Below, in pieces: positions 14,700 to 25,565 of a stretch of DNA of 64,000 bases. The stretch comes from Haematobia irritans (lineage: Eukaryota; Arthropoda; Insecta; Diptera; Muscidae). The notes beneath the pieces are model-generated. The model worked only from the letters and a program-made list of their open reading frames with translations, was not told the DNA's origin and did no database searches. The DNA lies in the NCBI RefSeq assembly GCF_050003625.1, contig NC_134400.1, positions 61,752,241-61,816,240 of the forward strand, in the 5' to 3' direction. The translations under genes and the position numbers were made by a program. The number at the start of each line of letters is the position of its first letter. Positions within the stretch are counted from its first letter, which is position 1.

Positions 14700-15640
14700 C
14701 CAAATCGGAGGATCGGTTTATATGGGGGCTATATATAATTATGGACCGATGTGGACCAATTTTTGCATGGTTGTTAGAGACCATATACTAACACCATGTA
14801 CCAAATTTCAGCCTGATCGGATGCAATTTGCTTCTCTTAAAGGCCTCGCAAGCCAAATCGGGGGATCGGTTTATATGGGGGCTATATATAACTATGGATC
14901 GATTTGAACCAATTTTTGCACGGTTGTTAGAGACCATATACCAATACCATGTAACAAATTTCAGCCGGATCGGATGCAATTTGCTTCTCTTTGAGGCTTC
15001 GCAAACAAAATCTGGAGATCGGTTTATATGGGGTCTATATATAATTATGAACCGATGTGGACCAATTCTGGCACGGTTGTTAAAGATCATATACTAACAC
15101 CATGTTCAAAATTACAACCGGATTGGATGAAATTTGCTTCTCTTGGAGACTTCGCAAGCCAAATCTGGGGATCGGCTTATATGGGGGCTATATATAATTA
15201 TGAACCGATGTGGACCAATTTTTGCATGGTTATTAGAGACCATATAACAATATCATGTACCAAATTTCAGGCGGATCGGATGAAATTTGCTTCTCTTTGA
15301 GGCTCCGCAACCCAAATCTGGGGATCGGTTTATATGGGCGCTATATATAATTATGGACCGATGTGGAACAATTTTTGCACAGTTGTTAGAGACCATATAC
15401 CAATACCATGTAACAAATTTCAGCCGGATCGGATGCAATTTGCTTCTCTTTGAGGCTTCGCAAACAAAATCTGGAGATCGGTTTATATGGGGTCTATATA
15501 TAATTATGAACCGATGTGGACCAATTTTTGCATGGTTGTTAGAGACCATATACTAACACCATGTACCAAAATTCAGCCGGATCGGATGAAATTTGCTTCT
15601 CTTAGAGGCCTCGCAAGCCAAATTTTGGGGTCCGTTTATA
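14700..15640 (+). repeat. 153-bp tandem repeats of A2
   Basis: Seven landmarks are spaced exactly 153 bp apart with no indel between units. Both strands stay open in more than one frame across units, producing 89-129 residue frames with a 51-residue internal period. The apparent proteins are repeat translation and not genes. Confidence 0.9.
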
Positions 15641-15916
15641 TGGGGGCTATACATAAAAGTGGACCGATATGGCCCATTTGCAATACCATCCGACCTACAT
15701 CAATAACAACTACTTGTGCCAAGTTTCAAGTCGAAAGCTTGTTTCGTTCGGAAGTTAGCGTGATTTCAACAGACGGACGGACATGCTCAGATCGACTCAG
15801 AATTTCACCACGACCCAGAATATATATACTTTATGGGGTCTTAGAGCAATATTTCGATGTGTTACAAACGGAATGACAAAGTTAATATACCCCCCATCCT
15901 ATGGTGGTGGGTATAA

Positions 15917-16342
15917 TGACGATCCCAACTACTGGTAAATTAAAAAAAAAAATATTGCTCTAAAAAAAGGTAAACTGTTAGGAAGAATGAAGTAAATCTT
16001 GCGAAAATTTAAAATTTTCTCCCCATTTTGAGATTTCCACAAAACGTTGTTAAAATAAGAAAACATGAACTAAAAGTAAAGAAAAAATTATTGACACCAA
16101 ATAATGGAATCGTACGAACATTTTCTTCTGCTTTAGTTCATATTGAATTTATATTTACGGTCATTAACATTTATATCCGCGTTTAGTTCATAAAACGTTT
16201 GAGACATACGTTAAAAAAGAAAATTTCCATTGGGCTGTGAAATATTTTGAAAAAAAATAATAAAATTTTACTACAAACAAATATTTTTGGCAATAAAAAT
16301 AAGTCAAATTTAGCATTAGTTTCATTACGGACGTTCTTTCTG
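15917..16342. other. C-type MITE relic
   Basis: Blocks such as GAACTAAAAGTAAAG, CATTTATATCCGCGTTTAG and CATTGGGCTG match C3 and the 54.4-54.8 kb copy. The ends are not clear. No coding sequence. Confidence 0.5.
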
Positions 16343-17002
16343 CACTGAAAAAAAATATTGTCGTGAGGTCAAAGATTTCATGTCTTTAAAATACGAATAC
16401 AAATTTTGCTTAGCATAGAAGACGCATTTCTCTAAAATAAAGTTATTTTCCTTGTCCAAAAGTCGATAAACTTTTCAATGAAGTCGTATTGTCCTTATAA
16501 TTAAGTGATTTGACTTAAAAATGGGTATCTTAACATGAAAGAAAAAATTTATAGGCTAAGGTCAACTTGACTTTAATAATTCAGAAAAATTCTTTAAATT
16601 TAATGAAATTGTCTTTAAATTTGTTGTCTTTTTGCATCTTGACTACAAAGCAAAAAATCGTTCAAATATAGGACATGTTTTTCAAAACTTTATTTTAAAG
16701 AAGTTTTTTACTTCAAACATAGCATAATTTCTACTGGAAGTCGAGTCCTAATTTGGAAAATAAAGTTGCCGTTAACTCGTTTTTAAAGGACTTTGATAGC
16801 ATATGAAGAAAAAAAAGCTGAGAAAACGAAAAATTAAAATTTGCTTCCTAGAAGCAAGTACACAAAACCTAAATTTAAAAGAGAATTGTGTCTTAAAAGT
16901 ATCCTTACTTGTATTCTCCGCTTCTTTGGCTCGGAATCAATACCAAATGTTTTAAAGTAAAGACAAAATCTTTGGAACCGAGTATGCTTTTTTTTCAGGG
17001 TG
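16343..17002 (+). mobile_element. E-family MITE, copy E1
   Basis: About 660 bp with ends CACTGAAAAAAAATATTG and TTTTTTTTCAGGGTG. The first about 45 bp and last about 45 bp are imperfect inverted repeats sharing CAAAGATTTxxTGTCTTTA. TG lies on both sides. Copies E2 (28330), E3 (31789, reverse), E4 (34335, broken) and E5 (48271, reverse) are closely related. No transposase. Confidence 0.8.
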
Positions 17003-17076
17003 TGTAAGTTATTAATGGTAGACAATATACAACAACATAAAAAATTACATTTTCCCCTTTATGGAAATTTATTTCG

Positions 17077-18069
17077 TGCTCTTAATTTCTTTTTATTTGC
17101 ATTTTAATGCTATGTCAATACTTCTCGTTAACGCGTTTGGTTCGAGTATTAAACTAATGTGGTAAATGGTTTGATGTGCTCAGTAGCCAATCTCCCATCT
17201 TCCTCTTAAATAATCTTTGGCATGAATCACTAAGCGTACAGATCAAAGACAATGCACTTTAGAAGATGGGAAATTGGCTGCTGAGAACATCAAACCATGG
17301 CTGAATAAAGAGGTTGATTCACGATTACAAAAACAAAAAATTCAATATGTTGTTTACAATCTTAAAAAGTCAAAATCAGCTGATAAAAGAATCGTATGGC
17401 ATTGGTAAAAGTGGCAATTATTTATTTTCTCAATTGTCCTAAAAAAATAATTCAAATCCAGAGAAAAGTGAAGGTTCAAATTTAATTGAGTCACCTATGA
17501 GTGATTGTGAAGTGGATAATTCATCCGAGATACGCCGGTATGAGACAAATAAGACTATAATACCCACCAAAGTTAAGAATGGAAGTCAATCAAATTGCTC
17601 TTCGCCAGCTATTAACAAAAAGAGTTCATGATGATTTTGACGTCTTAAAATTTTGTCGAAATAAAAAAATTGTAATCTATGGGCCCATGATTTAACCTTC
17701 TTGTTCAGCCATGCATCAAACCATTGACGGCGCTAGGTCCCTACTTGTCGTTTATGTGTTTGGTTCGACACATTAAAATGCAAATAAAAAGAAATTAAGA
17801 GTTGGAAATATCTTGGAACAAACGGAATAATATAATTTTTAATTTATTGCTCAAAATATAACATTGTTCAATTCAAAAAATTGTGTTTTTCTTAAAAAAA
17901 AATGCAAATAAAAAAAATTACAAACATGTATGGACCTAGCGCCGTCAATGCAACGTTTGGTCTGACGTGAGCCAATTTCCCATCTTCTAAAGTGTATTGT
18001 CTTTGGTACAGATCCGTGATTCGGGAGAATATGAAAAATCAAACTTTGAAATGCCTCCGACTGTATCAT
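17077..18069. mobile_element. Foldback-type segment
   Basis: Sequence at 17082-17113 (TTTCTTTTTATTTGCATT) is inverted at about 17770-17802. A second pair, AGAAGATGGGAAATTGGCT at about 17258 and its inverse at about 17965, points to a pair of inverted or overlapping related elements. I see no coding region. Confidence 0.45.
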
Positions 18070-18149
18070 CAGTGTGTAAATTGTAATTTATAATTATAAA
18101 AAAATAAGTTTTTTACAATACCATCAATATGAAAAAAAAACGTAAACTG

Positions 18150-19299
18150 CACGCAGAGAAGAAACATGATTGTCACACTCATATTCGAAGAACAAAATAA
18201 TATGATAGGAGGTATTTTTGCGGCGACCATGTAACATTTTAACCTGCAACCATGTTGGCTCAGTGAACATGGTTCTAAGAAAAATGTAATTGTCCTCATC
18301 TAAAATGTTATTATGTTGATAAAAAGAATTTTGTTTGAATGAAAAGACAATGGTCACGATTTAAAATGTTATGGTATTCATTAAAAATGTTTTTCTCCTA
18401 CTTAAAGGAACATGGTCACAACCTAAAATGTTTTGATCTTTATGAAAAAACTTTTTTCATCGTCGAAAAAAGGACGCCACTTAAGAAAAGAAAACACAAA
18501 ATTAACTTTATTTGTTTGTTTTTATTTATTTATAAACTAATTCATTGTTTATTTGTATTTATAATGTCGTGCAAGCAACCATCACATATTTTTACACACT
18601 CTATTTTGGTTCAATTTCAACAATAAGTAATCATTCCATATTTACTTCGTGCCCATCAAATTTAAAAATGCAGGCATCATGTAACTGCAAATAAAAATAA
18701 ATTATACCATATAGCAAAATGCAGAACAAAAACAGGTACATTTTTTTCAATTACACTTTCCTTTTATGTGTTCACATAAAACCACGTGCCACTTCTGAAT
18801 AAATAAATTAACACAAAACACAGTAAATCCGTATTCTCCGTCCATTTCAAGAAACAATCAACACACGACTAACGCGCAAAATGAAAATCGTGTGTACCTG
18901 CTCAATGTTTTTATAAAATTCTTTTCGCTGCAAACAAGTTAAAAAATTAAATGGTCACGAAAAAATGTAAATGGTCTTTATGGCCATGTAATGGTTCTAG
19001 ACATGTCTATACTTAACCTATAAAAATACTTTTTTCCCTGTAAAAAAGTAAAAAAAATTGAATGGTCAGATACATGATTTTCCCGACCATTTAATGGTCT
19101 CAAATTCTATCATTTAAATGATAGCACATGTTTGCGGTATTTGAGAACCATTCAAATGCTTATTGCCACCATACATTTTTCTCCGCTCGAAAACTATTTT
19201 TACAAAGACAAAATACATGGTTTTCGCGGCAATTACATGCTCTAGATAAGCATAAAATGGATGCTGCAACCATGTCTAAACATGGTTTTTCTGTGCGTG
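18150..19299 (+). mobile_element. F-family element, copy F2 (compact)
   Basis: Ends CACGCAGAGAAGAAACATG and (reversed) CACGCACAGAAAAACCATG form a 19-bp imperfect TIR, flanked by TG on each side. At 1,150 bp it lacks the B and G insertions of F1, and so gives the uninterrupted site for G. Repeated AACATGGTT/AACCATGT motifs occur throughout. No transposase. Confidence 0.7.
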
Positions 19300-20729
19300 T
19301 GTATCTAATTTCGATCTTTAAATAAAACGTTCTTTCTAAATAACGAAAACTCTAATTTCTATTTTTTCGCGAGGCAGTTCAAAATGAAATGAAAAATTTG
19401 GAGCAAGTCACACGGACCGCAACCAGCTAATTTAATTATACCATAAAAATAACTAGAATTTTATTTATTTCATTCTGATCCACTGTGCCGCGTTGGATTT
19501 ATTTCATTTTATTGGTAATATTTTCCCATTGTTTCACGGGTCATATACATATTATTATGTGTATTAATTTATTTTTGATTTTAATAAACCAGACAAAGAC
19601 TGGTCCCAAGTAAGTTGATGTTGTTGTTTTTGTTTTCTTACTCACTCTCAGCCCTTCAGCTAAGAAATATTTTCCAAAATTACATATTAGAAAAATACGA
19701 GCTGTCCGATTCTCGCATCTGATCAGATGATGATCTCCCCAGATAGGGTGTAAAATTTAAATTGGTTCGTATTTCAGTCGATGTGTTGACATTTGTCATT
19801 CTCAAATAGCTTCGTTTGTTTACAAACGATCTAGTGGATCTCGCATTGCCTTACCGTCCGTCTACCGGTTGGGTTCGAAGGAGTTTGCAGTGGTTGTAGC
19901 GTGTGTGTTTGTATATGGATACGTCGTATAAAACATTAACGAAACAAAAATAACAATTAATATAAACTTCTGGGAGCTCGTTTAGAGTCCAATCGTAAAT
20001 TCAAATTCATTTAGCGGTGTCGCATTACAACCAAGAATTTATGGGTGTTACAAACGGCGAGTGAACGATACGTTGTTGTGTATGCCAGCTAAAGACAAAC
20101 CGTTGTTGGGATCTGAAAGGGACAAGGGAAGGAATGGATGGTCGTCTGCTTTTCCCTGAATGCAAGCAACAAGAATGCCATCAAATATTGCAGAGTAACT
20201 TGAAACTGTGGGGCGCATGCAACAAATCGTTGTCAACAATTTACTCTTCACTAACTCACCACTCACTCAAGAAGACGCCACACAGCCACTTGACTTGTAG
20301 AATGATCCATGAATGAGTGAATGTAAATATCCTCAATGAATCACAGTGGATTATGTTCACATAAAATACAGCGATACTTGATTTTGTACTTCACCCAGTA
20401 CATGACCAGTTACTTGAACTCCCTAATTTTCTGTTAATCAACGAACGGTTTCGTACTATTAATGAATATTTCCATTGTCTCAATGAACATATTTCGTTAT
20501 GTCAAAGAACATTTTTCGTTTGCTCAATTTTAATGAAATTTTGTTTGCGTGTAGTACCAACCTTTAAGGATATACCAGTTTCGTTTAGAAAACACACAAT
20601 TCCGCCGTCAGTTAGATTTTTAATCAGATTTTTCATTACTATACTTTTGCAGAATAGTAATGAACTGTTTTCTAAAGTTCATAGGCATATCTTCATTTAA
20701 GTCTGATATAAAATCACATACACCCATAT
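19300..20729. other. Low-repeat stretch with promoter-like segment, no supported gene
   Basis: This is one of the few segments without obvious repeat family members. Around 19770-20040 the composition is more balanced and TTCAGTCG at about 19776 resembles a fly initiator. No convincing exon could be built. The frames at 20048-20266 (reverse) and 20134-20316 overlap each other and show no domain. The last 250 bp carry ATTCGTTA-type motifs like MITE M. Confidence 0.35.
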
Positions 20730-21042
20730 ATATTAACTTTGTATATTAACTTTGTCATTCCATTTGTAACACATCGAAATATTGCTCTCAAACCCCATAA
20801 AGTATATATATTCTGGGTCGTGATGAAATTCTGAGTCGATCTAAGCATGTCCGTCCGTCCGAAACAAGGTATCGACATGAAACTTGGCACAAGTAGTTGT
20901 AATTGATGTAGGTCGGGTGGTATTGCAAATGGGCCATATCGGTTCACTTTTACGTATAGCGCCCATATAAACGGACCCCCAGATTTGGCTTGCGGAGCCT
21001 CTAAGAGAAGCAAATTTCATCCAATCTGGCTGAAAATTGGTA

Positions 21043-21511
21043 CGCTCATAAAAAAATCATGCACGGCGTGCTCATTTCAAAACGATTCGTTCATGAAAGT
21101 GAATCAACACACATGTGGGGTCGAACGAGAACAGGCGGTGTCAATCTGACAACGATAAAATGACACCATGCGTTGTCAAAATAACAACCAGCGTTCACGA
21201 TCTGAAAACGTTATGGTTACGAATTTATAAACAGAATTAGAAAAAAGATTTCCGCTACTGTGACTCGAACCTGTGTTTTCTGAACCATACGCGTTAACAG
21301 TCGCCTTAGCACCACCGAGAGAGTTGCCATAACAACGTCTAACGATTATTTTAAGACTTTTCATGACCAAAGAAAAACGAATGCCGTTCATGAAATCGTG
21401 AACGCCCGTGGACGAGATTGTGAATATTCCGTTTTGATTTTTTGTGAACGTTTCCGTTTCATTTTGTCACCGTCTGTTCACGACTGTGGAACGTAATTTT
21501 TTCTATTAGTG
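21043..21511. mobile_element. N MITE (TA duplication) in A3
   Basis: Left end CGCTCATAAAAAAATCATG and reversed right end CACTAATAGAAAAAATTACG. TA lies on both sides, and joining the flanks recreates the A-family consensus GGTACATGGTGTTAG. Subterminal sequences around GAACAGGCGGTGTC are also inverted. The interior holds a tRNA-like module. Confidence 0.75.
21240..21315 (-). other. tRNA-like module in N (Ser/Leu-type relic)
   Basis: On the reverse strand an A-box-like TGGTGCTAAGGCG is followed about 40 bp later by a good B box, AGGTTCGAGTC. GCTAAGGCG resembles the D-arm region of class II (Ser or Leu) tRNAs. The acceptor stem does not close, so it is a relic or pol III promoter module. Confidence 0.55.
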
Positions 21512-21785
21512 TACATGGTGTTAGTATATGGTATCTAATAACCATGCAAAAATTGGTCCATATCGGTTCATAATTATATATAGCCCCCATATAAACCGAT
21601 CCCCAGATTTGACCTCCAAAACATCAAGAATTCTACCAAACAGTAAAAAATCAGCCATTTTATGAACACGAGTTCATAATTGAACATATAAAGCGACCCC
21701 TATATTTCAATTCTGGCTCTATAATTGCCGCACAAAAGTTCATATCGGATCGTAATTATGTCTTTCGTCAGGTCAAGAGAATATA

Positions 21786-22720
21786 AAGGGTGATTTGTTA
21801 AGAGCTTGATAACTTTTTTTTAAAAAAAAACGCATAAAATTTGCAAAATCTCATCGGTTCTTTATTTGAAACGTTAGATTGGTCCATGACATTTACTTTT
21901 TGAAGATAATTTCATTTAAATGTTGACCGCGGCTGCGTCTTAGGTGGTCCATTCGGAAAGTCCAATTTTGGGCAACTTTTTCGAGCATTTCGGCCGGAAT
22001 AGCCCGAATTTCTTCGGAAATGTTGTCTTCCAAAGCTGGAATAGTTGCTGGCTTATTTCTGTAGACTTTAGACTTGACGTAGCCCCACAAAAAATAGTCT
22101 AAAGGCGTCAAATCGCATGATCTTGGTGGCCAACTTACCGGTCCATTTCTTGAGATGAATTGTTCTCCGAAGTTTTCCCTCAAAATGGCCATAGAATCGC
22201 GAGCTGTGTGGCATGTAGCGCCATCTTGTTGAAACCACATGTCAACCAAGTTCAGTTCTTCCATTTTTGGCAACAAAAAGTTTGTTAGCATCGAACGATA
22301 GCGATCGCCATTCACCGTAACGTTGCGTCCAACAGCATCTTTGAAAAAATACGGTCCAATGATTCCACCAGCGTACAAACCACACCAAACAGTGCATTTT
22401 TCGGGATGCATGGGCAGTTCTTGAACGGCTTCTGGTTGCTCTTCACTCCAAATGCGGCAATTTTGCTTATTTACGTAGCCATTCAACCAGTCGATTATGT
22501 AGACCATAAATCGGACGTAAAGCGCGAAACACATTTCGAACCGAACACTGATTTTGGTAATAAAATTCAATGATTTGCAAGCGTTGCTCGTTAGTAAGTC
22601 TATTCATGATGAAATGTCAAAGCATACTGAGCATCTTTCTCTTTGACACCATGTCTGAAATCCCACGTGATCTGTCAAATACTAATGCATGAAAATCCTA
22701 ACCTCAAAAGAATCACCCTT
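21786..22720 (-). mobile_element. rosa-like mariner element, internally deleted
   Basis: 935 bp with ends AAGGGTGATT on both sides and TATA/TA duplicated flanks, as expected of the Tc1/mariner superfamily. It contains a transposase remnant on the reverse strand. The first catalytic region is missing and the left TIR is diverged inside its first 20 bp, so it is non-autonomous. Confidence 0.85.
21893..22607 (-). pseudogene. rosa-like (mariner superfamily) transposase remnant
   Basis: The frame beginning at the ATG at 22605-22607 gives a normal transposase N-terminus (MNRLTNEQRLQIIEFYY) for about 45 codons. It then meets, in a different frame, the C-terminal half, which is open from about 22500 to the stop at 21893. 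The retained part holds the second catalytic aspartate in WFQQDGATCH and the later SCDLTPLDYFLWGY motif with the third acidic residue. It ends with the conserved RRSRGQHLNEIIF tail. The helix-turn-helix remainder and the first catalytic Asp region are deleted, roughly 100-130 codons, and the deletion shifts the frame. The family assignment rests on recalled motif similarity to DD41D-type rosa elements. Confidence 0.85.
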
Positions 22721-22760
22721 TATATGTATTTAATCGACCTTTATTTTGTCAAATATATAT

Positions 22761-23246
22761 TAGAGGTGTGCACGTGACACGAAATTGCAGTGACTCACGC
22801 GTGAGCCACGCTGACGGCAACGGCATGAGTGTGCGTGAGCGTGATTAACCATACAAATGTCGTGCGTGAGTCACGAAAATAATATCTTCGTGAGTGTGCG
22901 TGAGTAACGAATTTCGGAAAAACGCTCACGAAAGTAAAATCCTTACGAGTTGAATTCATTTATAATTTTAGTGACATCCTAGGTGGTAAGATTCTTATAA
23001 CGCACCCGATTTTAACCATACTCGTGTTTTCAGTCAGGTTCTAAAGGTAAATCACTCATAAAATTATTCGTGAGTCACGAGGTTTTTCGTGATTCACGAC
23101 ATTTGAAAGATTTTCGTGCGTGAATACAAATTTTCTTTTCGTGAGCGTGAGTCCTACCAAAAAATATCGTGCGTGAGTTTGCGTGAATAAGATTTCTCCG
23201 TCGTGAGTGTGCGTGAGTAAAATATTACTCACGTGCACACCTCTAA
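22761..23246. mobile_element. hAT-type MITE with 8-bp duplication
   Basis: 486 bp with terminal inverted repeats TAGAGGTGTGCACGTGA, flanked by ATATATAT on both sides. An 8-bp target duplication and a TAGAGGTGTGCA end are diagnostic of hAT elements. The interior is packed with GTGCGTGAGT and CGTGAGTCACG motifs in both orientations, presumably transposase-binding subterminal repeats. There is no transposase frame. Confidence 0.9.
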
Positions 23247-23655
23247 TATATATCCCGCATGGACTAACTTACAATTTAGAAGATGATGTTAAGAAGTTTT
23301 AGGATGCCTTGGCATCGGCCGCAACCCAAGTAATTCCATTGTGGATGACCTCTTTAGTAGAAATTTCTACGCAATCCATGGTGGAGGGTACATAAGATTC
23401 GGCCTAGCCGAACTTACGGCCGTATATACGATTTGCCATTTGCATAATCTGCGTTTATGCAGACTTATTAACATATGTGCTAAATCTATTTGAAAAGTCT
23501 GACAAACTTTTGAAATTTGTATCCATATTGAAATTTGTATCCATAGTGAAATTTGTATCCGGATCTGTATTTATTTTATTTAGAACCTTGTAAGCACCAC
23601 TGTCAAAAAGATTTATAAATTAATATGATTTTTATCACAACTCGATGTACTAACG

Positions 23656-23735
23656 TCAGGTTAGTTTAGGTATAGTGGCAGCCCGATATTTCAGGCTCAC
23701 TTAGACTATTCAATCCATTGTGATACCACAGTGAT
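23656..23735 (-). mobile_element. SINE 3' fragment
   Basis: Reverse-strand match to the 3' part of the SINE at 27914-28236: GGTATAGTGGCAGCCCGATA, then a block with TTGTGATACCACAGTG. The tRNA-like head is missing. Confidence 0.7.
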
Positions 23736-23828
23736 GAAGTGATGTTGGTCCCTATTAATTCAGATTTTATATTTGATCGCCTAGAACTTCCTATTATTGT
23801 CCGAGTTTCTTTTTGAAACATTTTATAT

Positions 23829-24118
23829 AGGTTAGGCAGCCCGATATTTCAGACTCTCTTAGACTATTCAGTCTATTGCGGTGAACTTCTCTCTCATCAC
23901 TGAGTGCTGCCCGATTCTATGTTAAGCTCAATGACAAGGGACCTCCTTTCTATAGCCGAGTCCGAACGGCGTTCCACATTGCATTGAAACCACTTAGAGA
24001 AGCTTAGAAACACTCAGAAATGTCACCAGCAACAGAGGTGCGACAATCCACCGCTGAAAAATTTTTGATGTTTGGTGAAAACAGGGTTTGAACCCACGAC
24101 CCTGTGTATGGTGGCTCC
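23829..24118 (-). mobile_element. tRNA-derived SINE, near full length
   Basis: Reverse-strand copy of the same SINE. On the reverse strand the head has GAGCCACC, then a B box GGGTTCAAACC, the CAGCGGTGGAT block, the ACGCCGTTCGGACTCGG block and a tail reading toward GGGCTGCCTAACC. The two copies align over about 280 bp with scattered differences. It encodes no protein and would rely on LINE enzymes for movement. Confidence 0.8.
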
Positions 24119-24469
24119 AGAACTTTTTATGTGATTCTTATAAACATATTATCCCAATTTATATGGAATTCTTGATTTATATGGAATACTTTTAGACCCA
24201 TATACATAAGCGTAGGAAGGCCTCTGGGGAGGGGGCTTAGACCCCCCCAGACAAAATTTAGCCCCCCCCCAGAATTTGAAAACCTATTTACGATTTTACA
24301 TTTTTATAAAAATTAAACAAGTATATACAACCGCACAAAGTTCCGCTAAAGACTTTCATGCACAATCGAATTACTTGGGTTGTGGTAGGAGTTGCAGATG
24401 GCAATGTTTGAAGTCTGATATTTATGAAATAGAGCTGTGATTGAACTTATGGTTTAGTTGAATAACTAA

Positions 24470-24608
24470 CAGCCTGTTTCTGTATGTCGAACGAGTTCAA
24501 TCGATCGACTGAAATGCATAGAAACAGCTGTTTTTTGGTTATAAATTCAGCTGTTTGTTTCCATTTTAGTCGATCGACAGAGCTCATTCGACATACAGAA
24601 ACAGGCTG
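24470..24608. mobile_element. PIF/Harbinger-like MITE R (139 bp)
   Basis: Ends CAGCCTGTTTCTGTATGTCG and the inverse, with about 47 bp of near-perfect inverted arms, flanked by TAA on both sides. Palindromic pieces (CAGCTG, TCGATCGA) sit inside. The 3-bp TAA duplication fits PIF/Harbinger. Confidence 0.8.
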
Positions 24609-24712
24609 TAAAGCTCCTTTATTATATTGTTTAGTCTGGTTTAGTCATCTTAATTAAAAAATAGTAATTGGTATTAAAACTATTCATTCATAAATTAATA
24701 TCTTAATAATGC

Positions 24713-25400
24713 TGCAAAAAAGCGTCGCCAAAAAAGAAGTGAAAATGTTCATTTTGGGTCCGGAAGTGGTGCAAAATTGGCGGAGAAGCGATGAATGTAA
24801 TAGGAACTCGTCATAGAACGAATGTCCACCGTTTCAACAGCCGTTGCAATAAATTTGCATCACTTCTTACGGTGTGATCCAAATTCAGAGTTTTGAATGT
24901 GAATTAAAAAATTGTGTGATATTTTCCAAAATAAATAATTTTCCAATTAATGAATTGAAAAAAAAAATAAATAAAATAAAAAAACAAGTTTGAAATAATT
25001 TTTATTTATTCGTTTTTTATTTGATTTTTGGTCGACCTTTTGTTAGAATTATATAAATTTTTATAAAGACCTCGAGCTTCAAGAAACATTAAATTATAAT
25101 AATTTTTATATTTTTTTATGATTTTTAATGCATTCTAACGCTTGTTTGAATATCGATTTTTCTATAATGAATTTAGCATTTTTGTGGCAAAATTTAAATA
25201 ATTTTTACCATTTTATTTATTCTTACCCTTTTTTTAAACTATTTGAAAAAAGAAACAAAAATTACGCATTAAAATATGAAAATAAACTGAAGTAAAAAAC
25301 TTCCTGTGTAGTTAATATAATTAACTTCTTTGTGAGGACATTTTTGGAAGTGCTTTTAAAGATGTGCCTTTAAAACAAATCCCAATTTTTTTGCTGGAAA
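24713..25400 (-). mobile_element. J-family element, copy J2
   Basis: Reverse-strand J element of about 690 bp. The left has GCAAAAAAGCGTCGCCAAAA and GGAAGTGGTGCAAAATT; the right has GGAAGTGCTTTTAAAG and TTTTTTTGCTGG. It matches the two halves of J3 at 55773-57723. No coding sequence. Confidence 0.7.
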
Positions 25401-25565
25401 AAGTGTGGAACTACTTTTATTGCTTTATTATATATTATTTTGATATCTATTTTTTTACTCTTTTTATGAAATAAAACAATAATTGAACCAATATGTTCAG
25501 TCTATAAACTTTTAGCTAGGGGGGCTTTAGCCCCCCCTAGGAAAATTGTCTAGAAAATTGACGAC

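Larger units (their letters stand above)
13398..15916 (+). mobile_element. A-family element, copy A2, carrying D1
   Basis: A left end (ACAAGTATATAAGGCCGCAA) and right end (GGTGGTGGGTATAAT) of the A type enclose the longest 153-bp array of the window. The landmark recurs at 14711, 14864, 15017, 15170, 15323, 15476 and 15629, always 153 bp apart. The D1 MITE sits at 13780-14293 in the left part. Confidence 0.8.
20730..23430 (-). mobile_element. A-family element, copy A3, with three insertions
   Basis: A reverse-strand A element. The GTTAATA/TGTTACAAAC right-end block lies near 20740-20775, and the CGGCCGTATATAC left end near 23420. It is broken by N (21043-21511), a rosa-like element (21786-22720) and a hAT MITE (22761-23246). 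A-type sequence resumes on each side of every insert. Confidence 0.75.
24212..25565. mobile_element. Element with C/G-rich inverted ends, carrying R and J2
   Basis: AAGCGTAGGAAGG with a G/C-run block (GGGGCTTAGACCCCCCC) at the left is mirrored at the right by GGGGCTTTAGCCCCCCC and GACGACGCTTA. The interior contains the small MITE R (24470-24608) and a J-type copy (24713-25400). The class is unknown. Confidence 0.45.

Noticed and set aside
14364..15876. Many 65-132 residue frames on both strands in the A elements
   Set aside because: They repeat the same peptide every 51 residues because the DNA unit is 153 bp. Both strands are open equally, and no domain or start context supports coding.
20048..20316. 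Host exon in the 20.0-20.3 kb segment
   Set aside because: Overlapping frames on both strands, no splice-site pair that extends them, and no recognisable domain.
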